Assembly: GCA_913061415.1 (NCBI GenBank)
Contig: CAJXUD010000004.1
Location: 1 to 64,000, forward strand
Origin: an uncultured Oleispira sp.
GTDB taxonomy: Bacteria; Pseudomonadota; Gammaproteobacteria; Pseudomonadales; Oceanobacteraceae
Reading direction: 5' to 3'
DNA: 64,000 nucleotides
Positions 58,546-64,000 of the stretch are shown piece by piece (position 1 is the stretch's first letter; each line of letters opens with the position of its first letter). Made by a program: the position numbers and the translations under genes. The notes beneath the pieces were generated by a model. The model had not been told where the DNA came from. It made no database searches and saw only the letters and a program-made list of their open reading frames with translations.

Positions 58546-59640
58546 TCAGGCCTCTAATAAACATATTCTTCATCGGTAGCCATAAGTTGACCCGTATACT
58601 CATCATACTATGCCCTGATATTTTGAATAGCTTAGTATGAATAATTCAAGGCTACCCATTCTGTATGACTAATGTATATGAGCGATTCTATATGAGTCAT
58701 TCAATATGAGTCATTCTCTGTCTAAAAAGTCACATAAGATAACTTATTAACATTTTCTGTGGATAAGATACTGCATAAGTTTTTTATAACAACCTTCAAC
58801 CCGCATGAATACTGGCATCGTTACAGATTGTTGTTTTTTCACTCAAATAAAAACTCTATAGTTTTCAATCCCTTATCGATAGCCTGCCAATTTTATGACT
58901 CATCTCTAAGTTTAATAAAATAATTAATACATGAACATTTGGCTTGTGAATAACAGGAAATTTACGACACTATTTATTTTGCCTTATTCCAGCGCAATTA
59001 AATAATCTATTTTGTCAGTAAGACTCGATTTTTAAACATTGTCTAACAAAGCCGCATGGTTACTAGGCTCGCTTTCTTACCCACAGTTTCTGTGGATAAC
59101 TTAGTGGATAGACTCTTTAAAAGGTACGCTAAACCCCATGTTATCTACCCTCCTATCAGATTGTATGTTTTTTAATCAGTATATTTTTTCCTTTAAATTC
59201 AATGAGTTATAAGAGTCAATAGCCTCATCTCAAGATTTATCGAGAATTAAAATTTAATTCACTTCAGCTTTTTAAATTGTGAGTAAAAGAGTTTAAAAAC
59301 TATTTTTTTACTTTCTGTCAATATTTTTTAGCGAATATTTCATAACTTTTTAATTCTTTCCTAAGCAATTAAAAAGAGTAAATTATCGAATTTTAAACAT
59401 CTGAGTTAAATCAGGCTCAGTGGAATAAGTAAGTACTAACATCAGCTTATCCCCTAGCGTATCAGCCCTCTGTGGATAAGCTTCAGGTTTAACATCATTT
59501 TCTTCTTCAGGGCCCCAAAAATCATCCTATTTTGACACGCGTGGCTTATAGCTGCAGAAAATAAAATTGATAGTTATCAGATAGATAGAATTGGAATGCT
59601 GCAGAAGTTATTCTTTTGACAGGAAATTATTGTCGGGTGT
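58546..59640. other. AT-rich gene-free region with four consensus DnaA boxes
   Basis: About 1.1 kb between the DUF454 start and the dsbC terminator has no credible coding frame. It contains TGTGGATAA at 58758-58766, TGTGAATAA at 58945-58953, TGTGGATAA at 59091-59099 and TGTGGATAA at 59471-59479, all the reverse of TTATNCACA. There is also a near match TTACCCACA at 59077-59085. A very AT-rich stretch lies at 59161-59400. By my rough count about 0.1 such boxes would be expected by chance, so the cluster is non-random and suggests a DnaA-binding locus. Confidence 0.65.
58675..58716. repeat. 14-bp tandem repeat, three units
   Basis: TATATGAGCGATTC, TATATGAGTCATTC and AATATGAGTCATTC are directly adjacent, at the DUF454-proximal end of the gene-free region. 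Confidence 0.8.
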
Positions 59641-59646
59641 ATAAAA

Positions 59647-59677
59647 AAGGCCCTATGAAATACATTCATAGGGCCTT
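59647..59677 (-). terminator. terminator of dsbC
   Basis: AAGGCCCTATGAA and TTCATAGGGCCTT form a 13-bp perfect stem around a 5-base loop, followed on the minus strand by six T. It lies 35 bases past the dsbC stop. Confidence 0.95.
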
Positions 59678-59711
59678 ATTCAATCTTATGCTGTTATAGA
59701 AAACTGAGTAT

Positions 59712-60503
59712 TTATTTAACACCAATCTCTTTTGCAAGATCATCAGCAGCCATATAACCACCGATAAAGCGGCCATCTTGCAATACTATTGCTGGTGTAC
59801 CGGTAACACCCACTTCATGGCCTAGTGCAATGTGTTGAGCAATTGGCGCATCACAGCTTAAGTTATCTTTAATCGTACGATTCTTCTTAGCGGCTGTCAT
59901 CGCTTCAGCGCGATTGTCGTCACACCAAACAGATTTAATTTTCTTAAAAGCACCGGTCAACTGGCCTGTACGACGATCGGTAACACCCGCACGAGGATAC
60001 GCTAAGTAGCGCACGGTAATGCCAAGGTCATTTAAACGACCCACTTCATCATGCAATTTACGGCAATAGCCACAATCGATATCAGTGAATACGTTGATCA
60101 CGGTTTTTTCTTCGCCTTTGGCTTTAAAGATAACCAAATCTTTATCATCCAAATCGGCCATCAAGCCTTCACGCTTCATATTATTGCGATTTTTAGTAAT
60201 GTTATTAGGCTTCATCGGCAATAGTTCATACAACTCACCGCGATAAACCATGTGTGTAAGGTCTGGGGTCAAGTGAACCAATGAACCATCCGCTAAAACA
60301 GCTTCAATAATTTGCTGATTAGCCAAGCTAACCACTTCTCTAACTTTAACGGGTTGACCAAAAGACTTAGAAATCTGAGCCGCTACTCGAAGGCTTAGCT
60401 GCTTATTTTGCTCTGCAGCATCCATAGCAGGTTGCGCGGTTTCATCGGCAAAACTGGTACTTGCAACCGCTAAAACGGTTAACAGGGTCGCTAATATTCT
60501 CAT
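59712..60503 (-). CDS. dsbC: thiol:disulfide isomerase DsbC
   Basis: A periplasmic dimeric isomerase that corrects mispaired disulfides and is kept reduced by DsbD. The 263-residue protein has a signal peptide (MRILATLLTVLAVASTSFA), an N-terminal dimerisation domain (about 40-85) and a thioredoxin fold with active site VFTDIDCGYCRKLHDEV (CGYC about 144-147). The cis-Pro loop GVTGTPAIVLQDGRFIGGY is near the end. It is transcribed alone, with its own terminator. Confidence 0.97.
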   Translation of the reverse strand: MRILATLLTVLAVASTSFADETAQPAMDAAEQNKQLSLRVAAQISKSFGQPVKVREVVSLANQQIIEAVLADGSLVHLTPDLTHMVYRGELYELLPMKPNNITKNRNNMKREGLMADLDDKDLVIFKAKGEEKTVINVFTDIDCGYCRKLHDEVGRLNDLGITVRYLAYPRAGVTDRRTGQLTGAFKKIKSVWCDDNRAEAMTAAKKNRTIKDNLSCDAPIAQHIALGHEVGVTGTPAIVLQDGRFIGGYMAADDLAKEIGVK

Positions 60504-60549
60504 TCTATCTCCGCGCTGTTCTTTACAGGTGTAATTGTGTTATTGCTTT

Positions 60550-60564
60550 GAGAACACCGTTCTC
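60550..60564. promoter_or_regulatory. GAGAAC-ACC-GTTCTC inverted repeat before dsbC
   Basis: A perfect 6-bp inverted repeat with a 3-base spacer, about 47-61 bases upstream of the dsbC start, where an operator could act. The binding protein is not known. Confidence 0.35.
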
Positions 60565-60604
60565 ATTAAGTTCCTGTTAGTGTACAGAATTTCAGGCATA
60601 AAAA

Positions 60605-60623
60605 AACGGGCACTAGGCCCGTT
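60605..60623 (-). terminator. terminator of the rpsP-rimM-trmD-rplS operon
   Basis: AACGGGC and GCCCGTT form a 7-bp stem around a 5-base loop, followed on the minus strand by TTTTTT. It lies about 43 bases past the rplS stop. Confidence 0.9.
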
Positions 60624-60665
60624 CTTTTAGATTTGACTAAAATCACATCACTCTTAAATAAAGAG

Positions 60666-61031
60666 TTATGCTTTTTTACCCAACTTCTCTTTAATACGTG
60701 CAGATTTACCGCTACGCTCGCGTAGGTAGTAAAGTTTAGCCTGACGTACAGCACCACGACGTTTAACTTCGATAGAATCGATTAAACGGCTGTGAGTTTG
60801 GAAAGTACGCTCAACACCCACACCGTGAGAGATTTTACGTACTGTAAACGCAGAGTTAACACCGCGGTTACGCTTTCCAATTACAACACCTTCAAACGCC
60901 TGTAGACGCTCACGAGTGCCTTCAACAACTTTAACCTGAACGACTAAAGTGTCGCCTGGGCCAAATGCTGGTACTTCTTGCTTAAGCTGTTCTGCTTCAA
61001 GCTGCTGAATGATTACGTTTCTATTACTCAT
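60666..61031 (-). CDS. rplS: 50S ribosomal protein L19
   Basis: Sits at the 30S-50S interface. The 121-residue protein opens [23 protein letters not shown] and contains the L19 core [32 protein letters not shown] and [35 protein letters not shown]. The ATG at 61031 is chosen over an upstream in-frame start because AGGGAG lies at correct spacing. It is the last gene of the conserved operon, 10 bases after trmD. Confidence 0.98.
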   Translation of the reverse strand: MSNRNVIIQQLEAEQLKQEVPAFGPGDTLVVQVKVVEGTRERLQAFEGVVIGKRNRGVNSAFTVRKISHGVGVERTFQTHSRLIDSIEVKRRGAVRQAKLYYLRERSGKSARIKEKLGKKA

Positions 61032-61041
61032 TGCATGCTCC

Positions 61042-61806
61042 CTAATAATCGTGAGAATCTTCTGACTCACGCTTAAAATCTTCTAATAACGAAACTTGTT
61101 CGTCGTTTAAGTCCAGCTTATCTAGTAGGTCTGGTCGTCGTTGCCAAGTGCGTCCTAAGGACTGTTTCAGGCGCCATTGTTTGATTAGCTTATGATTGCC
61201 GCTCAACAATACGCTGGGTACCTCTTGCCCTTCAAATTCTTCCGGGCGGGTATAATGTGGGCAGTCGAGTAAACCATCCGCAAAAGAGTCTTGTACGGCC
61301 GATAATTCGTGCCCTAAAACTCCCGCTACTTGTCTACTTACTGCATCTAATAACGTCATGGCAGGTAATTCACCACCACTGAGTACGAAATCGCCGATAG
61401 ACCATTCTTCGTCAATTTCGGCCTCGATTAAACGCTCATCGATGCCTTCGTATCGTCCTGCAACTAAAATAAGTTTGTCATGCTGAGCTAATTCATTCAC
61501 TCCAGCCTGATCCAGCTTGCGTCCTTGAGGTGACATGTAAATAACTCTTACATCATCCCCTTCAACAACACCGGCTGCTTCTTTAGCGGCATTGATCGCG
61601 TCCCGTAACGGTTGAATTTTCATCAACATGCCTGGGCCACCACCGTATGGACGATCATCCACTGTTTGGTGTTTATCGTGTGTGAAATCGCGAGGATTCC
61701 AAATACTTAAACTCAATAGACCCTGTCTCACTGATCGACCTATTACACCCAACTGGGTCATAGGCTGAATCATTTCAGGAAACAGTGTTACTACTCCAAA
61801 CCACAT
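61042..61806 (-). CDS. trmD: tRNA (guanine(37)-N1)-methyltransferase
   Basis: Methylates G37 next to the anticodon to prevent frameshifts. The 254-residue protein starts [20 protein letters not shown] (after GGTGAG) and has [23 protein letters not shown] and the SAM-binding trefoil-knot segments [13 protein letters not shown] and [35 protein letters not shown] 15 bases upstream is rejected. It follows rimM in the operon. Confidence 0.98.
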   Translation of the reverse strand: MWFGVVTLFPEMIQPMTQLGVIGRSVRQGLLSLSIWNPRDFTHDKHQTVDDRPYGGGPGMLMKIQPLRDAINAAKEAAGVVEGDDVRVIYMSPQGRKLDQAGVNELAQHDKLILVAGRYEGIDERLIEAEIDEEWSIGDFVLSGGELPAMTLLDAVSRQVAGVLGHELSAVQDSFADGLLDCPHYTRPEEFEGQEVPSVLLSGNHKLIKQWRLKQSLGRTWQRRPDLLDKLDLNDEQVSLLEDFKRESEDSHDY

Positions 61807-61831
61807 GGACTCACCACACAAACAGGCTTAA

Positions 61832-62383
61832 TTAAAAGTCTGCTTCCCAATCAACTTGCATTTCACCAGCATCCAAGTCGATCTCACCAATCACTGCATC
61901 AACGTAAGGAATCAAGCGTTCTTGCTGGTCAAGACTGCCTTCATATCCCTTTACACACATCACATCATGAGGCGCGCCAGAGTTGAATAAATGATCGATT
62001 TTACCTAACAACTCGCCGTTTTTATTAACGACGATCAAACCAACAAGCTGAGACCAATAAAATTCGTCTTGTGCAAGTTGTGGCAAGTCAGAAGTTCGAA
62101 CTGCAATTTCTACTTGGCTTAACGCCAAGGCCAAATCACGGTCATTGATACCTTCAAACTTTGCAACTATGCCTTTACCTTGAGGTTTGCCTTCTTTCAC
62201 TTTATAAGGCTGCCACTGACCTTTTACCTTCAGGAACCAGTTCTTATAATCCAGAATGCCTTTCATAGGATCGGTAAAAGAATAAATCTTTACCCAACCC
62301 TTAATACCAAATGCGGTCGTCACCTTTCCGACGATAGTTACGTCAGAATCGCTAATCAAAGTGGATTGCTGTGATGATGCCAT
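61832..62383 (-). CDS. rimM: 16S rRNA processing protein RimM
   Basis: Assists maturation of the 30S head through S19 binding. The 183-residue protein has the PRC-barrel two-domain layout: TIVGKVTTAFGIKGWVKIYSFTDPM near 16-40 and EFYWSQLVGLIVVNKNGELLGKIDHLFNSGAPHDVMCVKG near 95-134. It ends with DAGEMQVDWEADF. The ATG at 62383 follows GAGGAATATC; a TTG seven codons upstream is ignored. It lies 23 bases after rpsP. Confidence 0.97.
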   Translation of the reverse strand: MASSQQSTLISDSDVTIVGKVTTAFGIKGWVKIYSFTDPMKGILDYKNWFLKVKGQWQPYKVKEGKPQGKGIVAKFEGINDRDLALALSQVEIAVRTSDLPQLAQDEFYWSQLVGLIVVNKNGELLGKIDHLFNSGAPHDVMCVKGYEGSLDQQERLIPYVDAVIGEIDLDAGEMQVDWEADF

Positions 62384-62406
62384 GATATTCCTCGGTATAA
62401 GCAAGA

Positions 62407-62658
62407 TTACGCTTGTGCTTTAGCGTTATCTTTTAATAACTTAGCAACACGGGCAGAAGGCTGTGCGCCTTTGCTGATCCAGTATGCAACGCGCTCGGCG
62501 TCAACACGAAGTGCTTCTTCAGAACCACGAGCTACTGGGTTGAAGAAACCTACGCGTTCGATAAATCGACCGTCACGTGGGTTACGTTCATCCGCAACAG
62601 AAAGATGATAAAAAGGACGCTTTTTTGAGCCGCTTCGGCTTAAACGGATAACTACCAT
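62407..62658 (-). CDS. rpsP: 30S ribosomal protein S16
   Basis: The 83-residue protein has the S16 start [43 protein letters not shown] and ends with [22 protein letters not shown]. It is the first gene of the four-gene rpsP-rimM-trmD-rplS operon and lies divergent from the BASS transporter. Confidence 0.98.
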   Translation of the reverse strand: MVVIRLSRSGSKKRPFYHLSVADERNPRDGRFIERVGFFNPVARGSEEALRVDAERVAYWISKGAQPSARVAKLLKDNAKAQA

Positions 62659-62850
62659 AAAGTGTTTCGCTCCGATCGTTTATCTGTGGGTAGGTGTTAA
62701 TATTGCCTACCGTGATTATAGAGCCCTAAAAATTTAGGGGTCGCGCATTCTACACCAATCCGCTAATAATTCCAATAGCTTGCAGCGCTTACTTACCCCA
62801 TGTAATGTGGCTGATTAAATCGCCCAATAATAAGAAAATCGGATCAACCT

Positions 62851-63726
62851 ATGTTTCAAACCCTCACACAAGTCGCTCTACCGATCGCCATCATTCTAAT
62901 CATGACAGGCGTTGGCCTAAGCCTGACTCCCGCTGACTTTACTCGTGTATTAAAACAACCTAAAGCCTTCTTCGTCGGCGTTATCTGTCAGATGTTAATA
63001 CTGCCTCTCATCGCGATTGCCGTCATCGCATTAACGGGCTTGACTGGCGAGTTAGCGATCGGTTTATTCATACTGTCACTCTGCCCTGGCGGCGCAACCT
63101 CTAATCTGTACAGCTACTTAGCCAAGGCCGATGTCGGTCTATCCGTATCACTGACCGCAGTTATTGGGTTTATTACGCCTTTCACGATTCCCGTATTAGC
63201 GTTATGGGCGATTAACTTTTATGGCAGCGAGGGTGATCAATTTGACCTACCGATTATTACTACTTGGATTAAACTCATGATCGTTACCGTGATTCCGGTA
63301 TTAGTTGGCATGGCAGTACGAGGAAAGTGGGCTGACATGGCTAAGCGTTCAGAGCGCTTTGTCAGTATCTTTTCTATGGCCGTGCTGGCCTTTGTGATTG
63401 CGAGTATCTGCGTAAATTTAGGTGAGAAGCTTATTGATTTTGCATTGGCCGCAGGCCCTGCAGCCATTATTCTAAACTTAACAACAATGGCATTGGGTTA
63501 TTTTGCAGGTAAGTTTTTGCTTCACCAAGAGAGTCAGTCACGAGCGATTACGATTGAAGTGGGTATGCAGAACGGAACATTGGCACTGTTAATTACGTCG
63601 GGGATACTCGAAAGCAGTTCAATGTCGATAGCCCCCAGCATCTACAGCTTGTTTATGTTTATCAGTGCCTCTCTCTTTACTTATGTAGTCTTGAAGCGTG
63701 ACAAAGCACTGAGTGCTCAATCTTAA
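62851..63726 (+). CDS. bile acid:sodium symporter (BASS) family transporter
   Basis: A 291-residue inner membrane protein with about nine to ten helices. It begins LTQVALPIAIILIMTGVGLSLTPADF and includes LCPGGATSNLYSYLAKADVGLSVSLTAVIGFITPFTIPVL, the typical CPGG-x-x-SN segment near the sodium site, and IEVGMQNGTLALLITSG. Despite the name, substrates in marine bacteria are usually unknown organic anions. It is transcribed away from rpsP. Confidence 0.9.
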   Translation: MFQTLTQVALPIAIILIMTGVGLSLTPADFTRVLKQPKAFFVGVICQMLILPLIAIAVIALTGLTGELAIGLFILSLCPGGATSNLYSYLAKADVGLSVSLTAVIGFITPFTIPVLALWAINFYGSEGDQFDLPIITTWIKLMIVTVIPVLVGMAVRGKWADMAKRSERFVSIFSMAVLAFVIASICVNLGEKLIDFALAAGPAAIILNLTTMALGYFAGKFLLHQESQSRAITIEVGMQNGTLALLITSGILESSSMSIAPSIYSLFMFISASLFTYVVLKRDKALSAQS

Positions 63727-63729
63727 CGA

Positions 63730-63978
63730 TTAAGCCGAAAGCTGCTTAACTAACTCAGGTCGATAATCGTCGGTAGTAACTTCTAATCCCAACGATTCGA
63801 TCTGAGCATCCAATACTCGAATTTTCTCGTTCAGTTCATCCATCGTCAACGTATTGTTATCCAGCTGATAAACCTGCTTAGATGCCTGTAGGTTAAAATA
63901 ACTAATAATAATCGCTGTCTTGTCATTCTGCTCAAGCGCAGCATTGATTTTTTTTGAACTGCGATAAATTCGATTCAT
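63730..63978 (-). CDS. unknown small helical protein, possibly longer beyond the window
   Basis: The 82-residue frame reads MNRIYRSSKKINAALEQNDKTAIIISYF ... NEKIRVLDAQIESLGLEVTTDDYRPELVKQLSA. Two helices (about 4-30 and 48-65) are suggested. The frame stays open past the chosen ATG to the window edge, so the true start may be beyond 64000. No family recognised. It is convergent with the BASS gene, with only 3 bases between the stops. Confidence 0.6.
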   Translation of the reverse strand: MNRIYRSSKKINAALEQNDKTAIIISYFNLQASKQVYQLDNNTLTMDELNEKIRVLDAQIESLGLEVTTDDYRPELVKQLSA

Positions 63979-64000
63979 TTCTGCTTTTAAGCTACGAACA

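Overview
The window reads as a chromosomal segment of a marine-type gammaproteobacterium of moderate GC (low to mid 40s percent by eye). Two conserved runs of housekeeping genes support this: tRNA-Arg/tRNA-Ser/csrA/lysC/alaS, then recX/recA/mutS/fdxA/rpoS/nlpD/DUF368/pcm/surE/truD/ispF/ispD/ftsB/eno/pyrG, an order typical of Pseudomonas- and Oceanospirillales-like genomes. Together with a DesT/DesB-type desaturase locus, the purT/RluA/MenA genes and an rpsP-rimM-trmD-rplS operon, the content fits an Oleispira/Bermanella/Thalassolituus-like relative. The genus is an inference and not proven. There is no rRNA, CRISPR array, prophage or transposase in view.

Layout: 1-4896 holds tRNAs, csrA, lysC and alaS, read leftward. 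5121-9051 carries a DUF2892 membrane protein, an unknown exported protein, a type II NADH dehydrogenase and an AraC-family regulator. 9287-25193 is the DNA repair, stress sigma, cell-envelope and isoprenoid block, including a LexA-type SOS box before recA. 25468-30928 has an EamA transporter overlapping a glycosyltransferase, then a TetR regulator divergent from an oxidoreductase/desaturase pair, with GTGTACA palindromes between them. 31053-39151 is a mixed run of metabolic and small conserved genes (purT, DUF1289, gamma carbonic anhydrase, Nudix, YkgJ, pseudouridine synthase, LETM1-like, MenA-like) ending in a 7TM diguanylate cyclase.

The most interesting stretch is 39421-45985. Six tightly packed genes run in one direction: a diheme cytochrome c lipoprotein, a Tat-exported DUF1501 protein, a TlpA-type thioredoxin, a tiny DUF4266 lipoprotein with a Cys/Gly tail, a DUF3570 outer-membrane barrel and an ApbE-like flavin transferase. 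They look like one envelope redox system whose substrate and product are not known from the sequence. It is followed by an amidase/SDR pair, an SbmA/BacA-like transporter, three tandem related small lipoproteins, PhnA, a voltage-gated cation channel, a 122-bp inverted-repeat element and a 1001-residue peptidase/propeller/barrel fusion protein.

The last part (56220-63978) holds DinB, DUF2007, truC overlapping a convergent DUF454 gene, a gene-free AT-rich region of about 1.1 kb with four consensus DnaA boxes, dsbC, the rpsP operon and a BASS transporter. Scattered through the spacers are short 13-17 bp tandem duplications, several beginning at or just after stop codons.
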